Of a stretch of 64,000 nt of DNA, positions 9,232 through 17,063 are shown piece by piece; the stretch's first letter is position 1; every line of letters starts with the position of its first letter. Location of the stretch: contig NZ_QLMA01000009.1 of assembly GCF_003259435.1 (NCBI RefSeq), forward strand, positions 5,313 through 69,312. Reading direction: 5' to 3'. Source of the DNA: Chitinophaga dinghuensis (GTDB taxonomy: Bacteria > Bacteroidota > Bacteroidia > Chitinophagales > Chitinophagaceae). The position numbers and the translations under genes are program-made. The notes beneath the pieces were generated by a model. The model searched no databases, was not told where the DNA came from, and was given only the letters and a program-made list of their open reading frames with translations.

Positions 9232-11286
9232 ATGCCTTTTAAGATACAAGCTCCCTATGCTCCCGCTGGTGATCAGCCGGAAGCAATCAGACAATTGACG
9301 GAAGGTCTTAATACAGGGGAACCATATCAAACCCTACTCGGAGTGACCGGCTCCGGTAAAACATTTACTGTAGCCAACGTTATCCAGCAAGTACAACGAC
9401 CTACACTGGTGTTGACCCACAACAAAACATTGGTAGCCCAGCTCTATGGCGAATTACGCCAGTTTTTCCCGGATAATGCCGTGGAGTATTTCGTATCCTA
9501 TTATGATTACTACCAGCCTGAAGCATATATGCCGGTGAGCGATACCTACATAGAAAAGGATCTGGCCATCAATGAAGAATTAGATAAGCTCCGTCTTAAA
9601 GCTACATCCAATCTGCTTTCCGGACGTCGGGATATTATTGTGGTGGCTTCCGTTTCCTGTATCTATGGTATGGGTAACCCTACGGACTATGAAAATGGGA
9701 TTATCCGTATCCACCAGGGACAAACCATGAGTCGCAATGCACTCCTGCATGGCTTGGTGAACTCGCTCTATTCCCGCACTACCGGCGATTTTAACAGAGG
9801 TAATTTCCGGGTACAGGGAGACACGGTTGATATTAACCTGCCATACGTCGATTATGGTTACAGAATAACTTTCTTTGGAGATGAAATCGAAGAAATTGAA
9901 AGCTTCGATGTGCAGAATGGCAAGAGAATAATGAAGATGGATAATGCAGCCATCTTCCCCGCCAATCTCTATCTTGCTCCGAAAGATATGATGCAGCAGA
10001 TCATCTATGAAATACAAGATGAACTGAAAGCCCAGGTAGAATATTTTAAAGCCAACGGTAAGCTCATTGAAGCACAACGTTTATCCGAAAGAGTAAACTA
10101 TGATGTGGAAATGATCCGTGAACTGGGCTACTGTAGCGGTATTGAGAACTATTCCCGGTTCCTCGACAGGCGCTCGCCCGGAGCCAGACCATTCTGCCTC
10201 CTGGATTACTTCCCGGATGACTTCCTGCTGGTAATTGATGAAAGTCACGTAACCATTCCGCAAATCGGCGGTATGTATGGGGGCGACAGATCCCGTAAGC
10301 TCAACCTGGTAGAATATGGCTTCCGCCTGCCTTCTGCATTAGATAACCGTCCGCTGAACTTCTACGAGTTCGAGAACCTGGTGAATCAGGCCATTTTCGT
10401 GAGTGCGACACCCGGCGAATACGAACTGAAGAAAACAGAAGGAGTAGTGGTGGAACAAGTAGTACGCCCTACGGGGCTGCTGGAGCCACCTATTGAAGTA
10501 AGACCAAGCGCTAACCAGGTAGATGACCTCCTCGATGAAATCGATAAGCGCGTGCAAAAAGGCGATCGTGTACTGGTTACTACGTTGACTAAGCGTATGG
10601 CCGAGGAAATGGATAAGTACCTCCAACGTATTAATGTTAAATCGAGATACATTCACTCTGAAGTGGATACCCTGGAACGTATTGAGATCCTGCGTGATTT
10701 GCGTTTGGGTAATATAGATGTATTGGTGGGTGTGAACCTGCTGAGAGAGGGGCTCGACTTGCCGGAGGTTTCGCTGGTCGCGATTCTGGATGCCGATAAA
10801 GAAGGCTTCCTGCGTGATGAGCGCTCGCTGACACAGACTGCTGGCCGTGCGGCGAGAAACGTGGACGGTCTGGTTATCTTCTATGCAGATAAAATGACCG
10901 ACAGTATGCAGAAAACGATTGACGAAACCGATCGTCGCCGGGAGAAGCAGATGGCATATAATATAGAACACGGTATAACGCCGAAGACAGTGCGGAAATC
11001 CAAGGAGCAAATCCTGGGTCAGACATCTGTATTGGAAATCAAGAACTTCGACGAGAATTCGCCGTACGCTGTTCATGATGAAGTAACGCTGGTGGCAGAA
11101 GCCGCTATGGAAGTGGCTAAAACCTCTGCTGCTGCGGTGAAAACCATCCCACAAATGGAAAAGGCGATCACAAAAGTGAAGAAAGATATGGAGAAAGCGG
11201 CCCGTGACCTGGATTTCATGGAGGCGGCGAGACTCAGAGACCAGATGTTTGCGATGGAAAGAGAATTACAAGAAATGAAGGCATAA
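9232..11286 (+). CDS. uvrB: Excinuclease ABC subunit UvrB
   Basis: The 684-residue protein has the full UvrB length. The Walker A motif GVTGSGKT is at 37-44. The beta-hairpin region that clamps damaged DNA includes YYDYYQPEAYMP, the helicase motif LVIDESH follows mid-protein, and the C-terminal UVR motif for UvrC contact sits near 645-680 (DLDFMEAARLRDQM). UvrB verifies damage delivered by UvrA and recruits UvrC in nucleotide excision repair. The gene is a single unit; a stem-loop with a T-rich tail follows at 11330. Confidence 0.98.
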   Translation: MPFKIQAPYAPAGDQPEAIRQLTEGLNTGEPYQTLLGVTGSGKTFTVANVIQQVQRPTLVLTHNKTLVAQLYGELRQFFPDNAVEYFVSYYDYYQPEAYMPVSDTYIEKDLAINEELDKLRLKATSNLLSGRRDIIVVASVSCIYGMGNPTDYENGIIRIHQGQTMSRNALLHGLVNSLYSRTTGDFNRGNFRVQGDTVDINLPYVDYGYRITFFGDEIEEIESFDVQNGKRIMKMDNAAIFPANLYLAPKDMMQQIIYEIQDELKAQVEYFKANGKLIEAQRLSERVNYDVEMIRELGYCSGIENYSRFLDRRSPGARPFCLLDYFPDDFLLVIDESHVTIPQIGGMYGGDRSRKLNLVEYGFRLPSALDNRPLNFYEFENLVNQAIFVSATPGEYELKKTEGVVVEQVVRPTGLLEPPIEVRPSANQVDDLLDEIDKRVQKGDRVLVTTLTKRMAEEMDKYLQRINVKSRYIHSEVDTLERIEILRDLRLGNIDVLVGVNLLREGLDLPEVSLVAILDADKEGFLRDERSLTQTAGRAARNVDGLVIFYADKMTDSMQKTIDETDRRREKQMAYNIEHGITPKTVRKSKEQILGQTSVLEIKNFDENSPYAVHDEVTLVAEAAMEVAKTSAAAVKTIPQMEKAITKVKKDMEKAARDLDFMEAARLRDQMFAMERELQEMKA

Positions 11287-11329
11287 TTCACTTTTTTGAA
11301 GTGCCGATGAAATATTTTTATGATTTCAG

Positions 11330-11380
11330 TGCCTATATCATATATGTAATTAATTATTATATGATATAGGCATTTTCATT
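11330..11380 (+). terminator. Stem-loop terminator after uvrB
   Basis: Perfect 15-bp arms TGCCTATATCATATA (11330-11344) and complement (11358-11372) have a 13-nt loop and are followed by TTTTCATTT. The stem is AT-rich. Confidence 0.65.
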
Positions 11381-11667
11381 TCGCTTTATATTTTATGTGA
11401 TATATAATACAGTTATTATTAATAATTTAATATGATGTTTTGATAATTGTAGTAGCAACCATTGATGGAATATTTAAAATTTGTCTACCTCTTTCTTGAG
11501 CTGTCATAACATATTGGTTTATAATTTAGTATGATACACATCTCTCTATATTTCTATTCTTAATCTATGCTAAATAATAATTAATATTATAAATAATTAT
11601 TATTTAATTGAATCTGTCTCAAAATTTAATCTCCTTTTTCAAATTATTCTATATTTAGCGCCATCTA

Positions 11668-11698
11668 TTTGACACTTTGAATTTGAAATCTACTTTTA
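11668..11698 (+). promoter_or_regulatory. Promoter of the ammonium transporter gene
   Basis: A -33 TTTG (11668-11671) and a -7 TACTTTTA (7 of 8 to TAnnTTTG, 11691-11698) are separated by 19 bp, the standard Bacteroidota spacing. The ATG follows 26 bp later. No sigma-54 site was found. Confidence 0.6.
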
Positions 11699-11724
11699 TT
11701 TAAGAAATTTAAAATTCAAGTGCT

Positions 11725-13113
11725 ATGACGAAAAACAAATTCCAAGACTACCTGCCTTTTATTTTTCTGGCGGTAGTGGCCATCATCGGAATTTTTATTC
11801 CAGCCCTCCCTTCTTATTCAGATGCCGGTAAATATAATGTAGGCGATATTGCCTGGATACTGGTAGCTTCTTCCCTGGTTTTCCTCATGACGCCGGGACT
11901 GTCCTTTTTCTATGGTGGAATGGTGAACCGGAAGAATGTTATTTCTACCATGGTACAAAGTTTTATTGCCACCGGATTGATAAGTGTAGTTTGGGTAGTA
12001 GTGGGTTTCAGTCTTGCATTCGGAGAATCGCATCGGGGGCTGATTGGTGACCCATCCACTTATTTCATGTTTAATCATGTAGGTAGTGGCGCTCCCTGGA
12101 GCCTGGCCCCTACCATTCCATTACTGTTGTTTGCTCTCTTCCAGATGAAGTTTGCCATTATCACACCGGCACTGGTAGTAGGCGCAGTTGCAGGAAGAAT
12201 CCGTTTTACTTCCTATGTGCTGTTTATGGTGCTGTTTAGTCTACTCGTATATGCGCCTATTGCACACTGGACATGGCATCCTAATGGTATCCTCTTTAAC
12301 CTTGGGGTACTGGACTTCGCTGGTGGTACTGTTGTACACATCTCTGCGGGTTGTGCTGCTCTCGCAGGTGCTATTGTTCTTAAACGCAGAAAAGATCATA
12401 TTGATAATAAAGAACTACAACCTGCTAATATCCCATTTGTACTGCTGGGTACCGGTCTTCTCTGGTTCGGATGGTTTGGCTTCAATGCGGGTTCTGCTCT
12501 CGGCGCTAACCAGCTGGCAGCAACCGCCTTTGCTACTACCAATACCGCTACTGCTGCAGCAGGACTCTCCTGGGTTTTCTTTGATGTAGTTCGTGGCCGC
12601 AAACCCTCTGCCCTCGGCTTCTGCATCGGTGCAGTAGTAGGACTCGTAGCCATTACGCCTGCTGCCGGTTACGTAGCCATTCCGCAAAGTATTTTCATCG
12701 GATTTTCCGCATCCATTGTTTCTAATATGATGGTACACTGGAAATCTAAAACCAGTATTGACGATACCCTGGATGTATTCCCTTGCCATGGCGTAGGTGG
12801 TATGGTAGGTATGTTACTGACAGGCATATTCGCTACCAAAAACATCAACAGTGGCGGTAATGATGGATGGCTGTATGGCAACTTCGAACTGTTTAAAAAT
12901 CAAGTGCTGGGATTATTACTGGTAGTGGCTTACAGCTTCACCGTATCTTATGGCATCTTTAAACTGATCAACCTGATTCATCCACTCCGCGTAAGCGATG
13001 ATGAAGAATCACTCGGTCTGGATACTACTCAGCACAATGAAAGCTATCATCCTGCTTTGATGACAGTAGATGATGCCGGCTCGTTGAAAGAAAACGAATT
13101 GGTTCATCATTGA
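11725..13113 (+). CDS. amt: Ammonium transporter (Amt family)
   Basis: The 462-residue protein has about eleven hydrophobic segments. The twin pore histidines are in FAGGTVVHISAGCAALAG and DVFPCHGVGGMVG, and MTPGLSFFYGGMVNRKN near residue 55 is typical Amt sequence. It conducts ammonium/ammonia into the cytoplasm. Unlike many bacterial amt genes it has no glnK (PII) neighbour; the next gene encodes a beta-barrel porin, which may give the outer-membrane route. The linker to the porin gene holds a large RNA-like fold. The C-terminal tail (DDEESLGLD) is acidic, soluble and unlike a PII-type domain. Confidence 0.97.
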   Translation: MTKNKFQDYLPFIFLAVVAIIGIFIPALPSYSDAGKYNVGDIAWILVASSLVFLMTPGLSFFYGGMVNRKNVISTMVQSFIATGLISVVWVVVGFSLAFGESHRGLIGDPSTYFMFNHVGSGAPWSLAPTIPLLLFALFQMKFAIITPALVVGAVAGRIRFTSYVLFMVLFSLLVYAPIAHWTWHPNGILFNLGVLDFAGGTVVHISAGCAALAGAIVLKRRKDHIDNKELQPANIPFVLLGTGLLWFGWFGFNAGSALGANQLAATAFATTNTATAAAGLSWVFFDVVRGRKPSALGFCIGAVVGLVAITPAAGYVAIPQSIFIGFSASIVSNMMVHWKSKTSIDDTLDVFPCHGVGGMVGMLLTGIFATKNINSGGNDGWLYGNFELFKNQVLGLLLVVAYSFTVSYGIFKLINLIHPLRVSDDEESLGLDTTQHNESYHPALMTVDDAGSLKENELVHH

Positions 13114-13179
13114 AAAGTGACCAGCTTCATAGCAAACGATATTAAATTCCTGGAACCCGATCTTTATCAATTTTATTAG

Positions 13180-13290
13180 AACGTATTCGTATATGCGATA
13201 ACGTTAGAAGAATCTGGAATGGATAGTTAACGCAGTAAGCCGCCAAGGTGGGACTGCCATGGACAAGCTTGGTTAACTATCCGTTCCTTC
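13180..13290 (+). ncRNA. Candidate structured RNA between amt and the porin gene
   Basis: An imperfect hairpin with arms AACGTATTCG/CGATAACGTT (13180-13189, 13196-13205) is followed by a 16-bp stem with one G-U pair. Its arms are 13216-13231 and 13272-13287, core GGATAGTTAAC. That stem encloses a second hairpin (13232-13257: GCAGT/ACTGC and CCGCC/GGTGG with one wobble) and a 14-nt single-stranded segment. No T-run follows, so it is not a plain terminator. It lies 130 bp before the porin ATG and could be a leader element. I cannot match it to any riboswitch consensus I remember. The rest of the 13114-13421 spacer looks featureless. Confidence 0.45.
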
Positions 13291-13421
13291 TATGCACGCT
13301 TACTTACCTGTATGACTACTTAGCAGATCGAACCCTTGCATTAAAGTACGCACGCATCCCCAAAACAACGCAGAAAAGGCAGCATTTCATCTTACCATTT
13401 TATCAACCAAATCATAAGTAA

Positions 13422-14501
13422 ATGAAACGAATGCTATTCACCTTATTCGCGACAGGCAACTTATTGTCTGCTTTTGCTCAAACGGCCACTGATACTACTA
13501 CTGCGCCGGCATTTAAGCTATCCGGTTCTGCAGATGTTTATTACAAATACAACCTGAATGGTAATAATACTGATAATAAAACCAGCTTTACCAATTCACA
13601 TAATTCCTTTGAACTGGGAATGGTTTCACTGAAAGTGGAACATGGGTTTAAAAAAGGAAGTATCGTCGCTGATCTGGGATTCGGTAAACGCGCGGGAGAA
13701 TTTTCTTACAATGATGTTCCCGGTTCCACGAATGGTTTGGCGATGGCCATCAAACAACTGTTCGTCTCCTATCAGCTAACCGATAAAATCAAACTGACGA
13801 TGGGTAGTTATGCTACTCACGTAGGTTATGAGCTTGTAGATGCCTATCTGAATCGTAACTACAGTATGAGTTATATGTTTAGTTACGGCCCATTTTTCCA
13901 TACTGGCGTAAAAGCAGATGTGGCATTGTCTTCTTCACTGAGCGCAATGGTGGGCGTTTTCAACCCTACAGATCTGAAATCTGTTTCGCTCAATGGACAC
14001 AAATATATAGGTGCACAACTGGGCTTTGCACCTGAATCCGTTCCGTTGAAATTATATCTGAATTATCTGGAAGGAAAGGACACCAGTAGTATTCAGAATC
14101 ATCAGATAGATGTAGTCGCTACTTATCAGTTCACGAAAAAATTTGGAGTAGGATATAATGGCACCTACAGCACTTACCTGAATGCTAAGCTGAAAGGGGA
14201 AACAGACGCAAATGCCAAATGGTGGGGATCTGCGCTATATGTTAATGCGGATTTTACAGATAAATTCGGACTCACATTACGCGGAGAATATTTCAGTGAT
14301 AAAGATGGCGTAAAAGTATTTACCCGTCCTGGTGGTAATGTAGTGGCCGGAACATTATCATTCAATTATAAGTCAGGTAACCTAACTATTATTCCAGAAT
14401 TCAGATTGGATAAATCTTCGGTGGATTTATTCAGTAAACAAGATGGTTCAGCTACGACTACTACTGCAAATGTTTTGTTGGCGGCTGTTTATCATTTTTA
14501 A
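13422..14501 (+). CDS. Outer-membrane beta-barrel porin (BBP2/OmpL-like)
   Basis: The 359-residue product has a signal peptide (1-19, ending SAFA) and then a near-continuous series of amphipathic beta-strands ending in the aromatic C-terminus AAVYHF, as expected for a barrel protein. The opening SGSADVYYKYNLNGNN and the segment LNRNYSMSYMFSYGPFFHTG resemble the putative beta-barrel porin-2 family. It may carry small nitrogenous solutes given the amt gene upstream; that is inference. A strong terminator follows at 14528. Confidence 0.8.
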   Translation: MKRMLFTLFATGNLLSAFAQTATDTTTAPAFKLSGSADVYYKYNLNGNNTDNKTSFTNSHNSFELGMVSLKVEHGFKKGSIVADLGFGKRAGEFSYNDVPGSTNGLAMAIKQLFVSYQLTDKIKLTMGSYATHVGYELVDAYLNRNYSMSYMFSYGPFFHTGVKADVALSSSLSAMVGVFNPTDLKSVSLNGHKYIGAQLGFAPESVPLKLYLNYLEGKDTSSIQNHQIDVVATYQFTKKFGVGYNGTYSTYLNAKLKGETDANAKWWGSALYVNADFTDKFGLTLRGEYFSDKDGVKVFTRPGGNVVAGTLSFNYKSGNLTIIPEFRLDKSSVDLFSKQDGSATTTTANVLLAAVYHF

Positions 14502-14527
14502 CACCTGCAATCTTTTTAGAATATACT

Positions 14528-14563
14528 CCCTACAGGCGTTTCGGCGCTTGTAGGGCTTTTGTT
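14528..14563 (+). terminator. Intrinsic terminator after the porin gene
   Basis: CCCTACAGGCG pairs with CGCTTGTAGGG (one wobble) across a short loop and is followed by CTTTTGTTT. Confidence 0.8.
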
Positions 14564-14624
14564 TATTTAACGCTGATACGCATCTTCTTAACAATTATTA
14601 TCTTGCTAAAAATTAATACTAAAC

Positions 14625-15284
14625 ATGTTACAGTCCTCCACGTTGAAGTTCCTACGATCGCTCAAACAACAGAACAACAAGCCTTGGTTCGATGAGCACC
14701 GGGAGGAATATCTCGCAGCAAAGACCGATTTCGAAACGATGGTCCAGCAGATTATTGATGGATTACAGAAACAGGACCCATCTATGAACGGACTACAGGT
14801 TAAAGATTGCGTATTCAGGATTTATAAGGATGTACGTTTCTCAAAGGAAAAGACACCCTACAAAACGAATATGGCTGCCTCCTTTCAGGCAGGCGGAAAG
14901 AAGTCGCCCCTGGCCGGCTACTACTTTCACCTGGAACCTGGAGGACATAGTATGTCTGGCGGCGGCCTTTGGATGCCCGCTGCACCTGAATTAAAAAAAG
15001 TACGTCAGGAAATAGATTATAATTTCGAAGAATTCGAAAGTATAATCTCCAATAAGGAATTCATCAAGCATTTCGGGAAAATAGAAGGGGAATCCCTCAA
15101 GACAGCACCCCAGGGCTACCAACCAGATAATCCTGCCATAGCTTATCTGAAGCTTAAAAGTCTGGTGGTATCACATGCGGTGTCGGATGAGGCGGTTGTT
15201 CAACCTGCTATGGTTCGAGATATTTTAAAATCTTTCTCCCTGATGCAGCCATTGCTGCAATTTATTAATCGGGCAATGGATTAG
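14625..15284 (+). CDS. DUF2461 family protein
   Basis: The 219-residue protein matches the DUF2461/TIGR02453 family along its length. It has the N-terminal TLKFLRSLKQQNNKPWFDEH, the central VFRIYKDVRFSKEKTPYKTN and the GGGLWMPAAPELKKVRQEI segment. It has no signal peptide or membrane segment, so it is cytoplasmic. The function of the family is not established. It stands alone between two terminator-like repeats. Confidence 0.9.
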   Translation: MLQSSTLKFLRSLKQQNNKPWFDEHREEYLAAKTDFETMVQQIIDGLQKQDPSMNGLQVKDCVFRIYKDVRFSKEKTPYKTNMAASFQAGGKKSPLAGYYFHLEPGGHSMSGGGLWMPAAPELKKVRQEIDYNFEEFESIISNKEFIKHFGKIEGESLKTAPQGYQPDNPAIAYLKLKSLVVSHAVSDEAVVQPAMVRDILKSFSLMQPLLQFINRAMD

Positions 15285-15291
15285 TTCCTGG

Positions 15292-15351
15292 CCGGTATAC
15301 CGACTTTTAGGCTTTTCACTGTTCATTGTTGCTTAAAAGTCGGTACACCGG
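15292..15351. repeat. 18-bp inverted repeat between DUF2461 and small ORF
   Basis: Arms CCGGTATACCGACTTTTA (15292-15309) and complement with one mismatch (15334-15351) have a 24-nt loop. The mismatch becomes a G-U wobble in the minus-strand RNA, so the stem is complete there. It lies between convergent genes, but neither side has a T-run. Confidence 0.6.
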
Positions 15352-15358
15352 TAAGATG

Positions 15359-15610
15359 TTAGTTTTTATGAATCAGAAATTCAAAAGGACGCGCCTTTCT
15401 GTTCTTCAAAAGGTTTTCCTTATCAGAACGCGTATGCGCAAATTTCTGATTATAAACATTTGCCACTTCGATAATTGGAATAATGCCATCCAATGTATCC
15501 TGCTGATCAACAATATTCATGATCCGGGATACTTGGGAGGAGAAATTGGTACTCCACTCTTCGGTAAACTTGTGCATCAACAAAAGCTCGCGATTGGTGT
15601 TGGTTTTCAT
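15359..15610 (-). CDS. Small hypothetical protein
   Basis: An 83-residue reading frame starts at the ATG at 15610 (MKTNTNRELLLM); a TTG ten codons upstream is less likely. The composition is ordinary for a soluble helical protein (EEWSTNFSSQVSRIMNIVD, DGIIPIIEVANVYNQ), with a basic tail. I do not recognise the family. The stop abuts the inverted repeat at 15292-15351. Support is composition and position only. Confidence 0.5.
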   Translation of the reverse strand: MKTNTNRELLLMHKFTEEWSTNFSSQVSRIMNIVDQQDTLDGIIPIIEVANVYNQKFAHTRSDKENLLKNRKARPFEFLIHKN

Positions 15611-15921
15611 AGGACTTAAGGGTGTTTTTCTGTTAGACAATAGCGAAAAAACATCACACTCTCTCTAAAATCGGACAACTCAAAATCAGTTTAGCTGGCA
15701 TAGGATTATTAATACCAAAATTCAATTTTATCCAGCAGAAATCAATACTACTTCCGTGTAATTTTTAAGTGGTATGTGTTATGCTTCTGTAAAATGAATA
15801 AAAAAAGCAAGCGTTAAGACGCTTGCTTTTAATGATTTACAGATGATATTTCGTATATCCGTATACGGTGTTCTGATACATGACATTATAAATTAATGTC
15901 AGGGTATCGAACCTATTCATA
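15611..15921. other. Intergenic region downstream of asd
   Basis: This 311-bp spacer contains the asd terminator at 15801-15833 and probably the promoter of the small minus-strand ORF. Nothing else is recognised. Confidence 0.5.
15801..15833 (-). terminator. Terminator of asd
   Basis: Arms AAAAGCAAGCG (15803-15813) and CGCTTGCTTTT (15820-15830) have a 6-nt loop. On the minus strand the stem is followed by a run of T (the A-run at 15801-15806). Confidence 0.75.
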
Positions 15922-16911
15922 TTATAACCAGTTTTTTGCCATCAGGTATTCTGCGATCTGGACAGCGTTGGTGGCAGCGCCTTTGCGTAGGTTATCCGCT
16001 ACTATCCACATGTTTACCGTTTTAGGCTGGGTTTCATCGCGGCGGATACGACCTACAAATACCTCGTCTTTATCGTGGGCATCTTTCGGCATTGGGTACT
16101 CTGCTTTCGCAGGATTATCCACTACAATTACGCCAGGCGTTTTTTCCAAGAGGGAACGAACGTCGCTCAATTCGTATTCCTTATCAAATTCGATGTTTAC
16201 CGCTTCACTATGACCACCCATTACCGGAATTCGTACAGTGGTTGCCGTTACCAGGATATGGTCATCGCCCATAATCTTCTTGGTCTCGTTTATCATCTTC
16301 ATTTCCTCTTTCGTATAGCCGTTATCGAGAAAAACGTCGATTTGAGGAATAACGTTGAGGTCAATTTGATGTGCGTAAGCCATTTCTCCCTGGATACCTT
16401 GTCTTTCGTTCATCAGCTGGTTAACCGCTTTCACGCCGGTACCGGTTACTGACTGGTAGGTAGAAACGACTACTCTTTTGATTTTGTATTGTTCATGCAG
16501 CGGTTTCAGTACCAGCACCATCTGAATAGTAGAGCAGTTAGGGTTGGCAATGATTTTATCTTCAGGAGTCAGTGCATCGCCGTTTACTTCAGGAACCACC
16601 AGCTTTTTGGTAGGGTCCATTCTCCATGCGCTGGAGTTGTCAATAACAGTGATACCTGCGGCTGCAAATTTAGGAGCCCATTCCAGGGAAGTGCTGCCAC
16701 CAGCAGAGAAGATCGCTACGTTTGGCTTCATGGCAATTGCCGTTTCTGCATTAACCACCTTATAGCTCTTGCCCTTAAATGTTACTTCCTTACCTACTGA
16801 CTTCTCAGAAGCCACTGGAATCAATTCTGTGACAGGAAAATTCCTCTCTGTCAACACCTGTAACATTTTTGAGCCTACCAGTCCGGTAGCTCCTACTACG
16901 GCAACTTTCAT
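15922..16911 (-). CDS. asd: Aspartate-semialdehyde dehydrogenase
   Basis: The 329-residue enzyme has the NADP-binding GATGLVGS at 7-14, the active-site Cys126 in NPNCSTIQ and the catalytic His234 in GGHSEAVN. It reduces aspartyl phosphate to aspartate semialdehyde, the branch point to lysine, threonine, methionine and diaminopimelate for cell wall. Length and motifs are normal. It is monocistronic with its own promoter (-7 at 16941-16948) and terminator. Confidence 0.97.
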   Translation of the reverse strand: MKVAVVGATGLVGSKMLQVLTERNFPVTELIPVASEKSVGKEVTFKGKSYKVVNAETAIAMKPNVAIFSAGGSTSLEWAPKFAAAGITVIDNSSAWRMDPTKKLVVPEVNGDALTPEDKIIANPNCSTIQMVLVLKPLHEQYKIKRVVVSTYQSVTGTGVKAVNQLMNERQGIQGEMAYAHQIDLNVIPQIDVFLDNGYTKEEMKMINETKKIMGDDHILVTATTVRIPVMGGHSEAVNIEFDKEYELSDVRSLLEKTPGVIVVDNPAKAEYPMPKDAHDKDEVFVGRIRRDETQPKTVNMWIVADNLRKGAATNAVQIAEYLMAKNWL

Positions 16912-16940
16912 TTTGTTTTACATTTTAAAATTTAGGAAGT

Positions 16941-16948
16941 CAAAATTA
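16941..16948 (-). promoter_or_regulatory. -7 element of asd
   Basis: On the minus strand TAATTTTG matches TAnnTTTG exactly, 30 bp before the asd ATG. No clear -33 TTTG is seen. Confidence 0.5.
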
Positions 16949-17063
16949 ATATATCATGCTCGCTTTTCATAATATCAGGCATCTTTTATTCTGACGTTAA
17001 CAGTTACTAAAGGAATTCATGATAATAAGCAGGTAATTTCCTGTCCCGTTAAATATTTTTATC

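Larger units (their letters stand above)
11287..11724. other. AT-rich intergenic region between uvrB and amt
   Basis: This 438-bp spacer holds the uvrB terminator (11330-11380) and the amt promoter (11668-11698). The middle, 11390-11640, is extremely AT-rich with imperfect AT palindromes around 11573-11605; no gene or known RNA is visible. Confidence 0.6.

Noticed and set aside
10339..11154. A 271-codon minus-strand frame inside uvrB
   Set aside because: Shadow of uvrB; composition rich in His, Gln and Phe, no domain.
11390..11640. Replication origin or mobile-element scar in the AT-rich spacer
   Set aside because: No DnaA boxes, direct repeats or transposase remnants could be found by eye; simple AT richness only.
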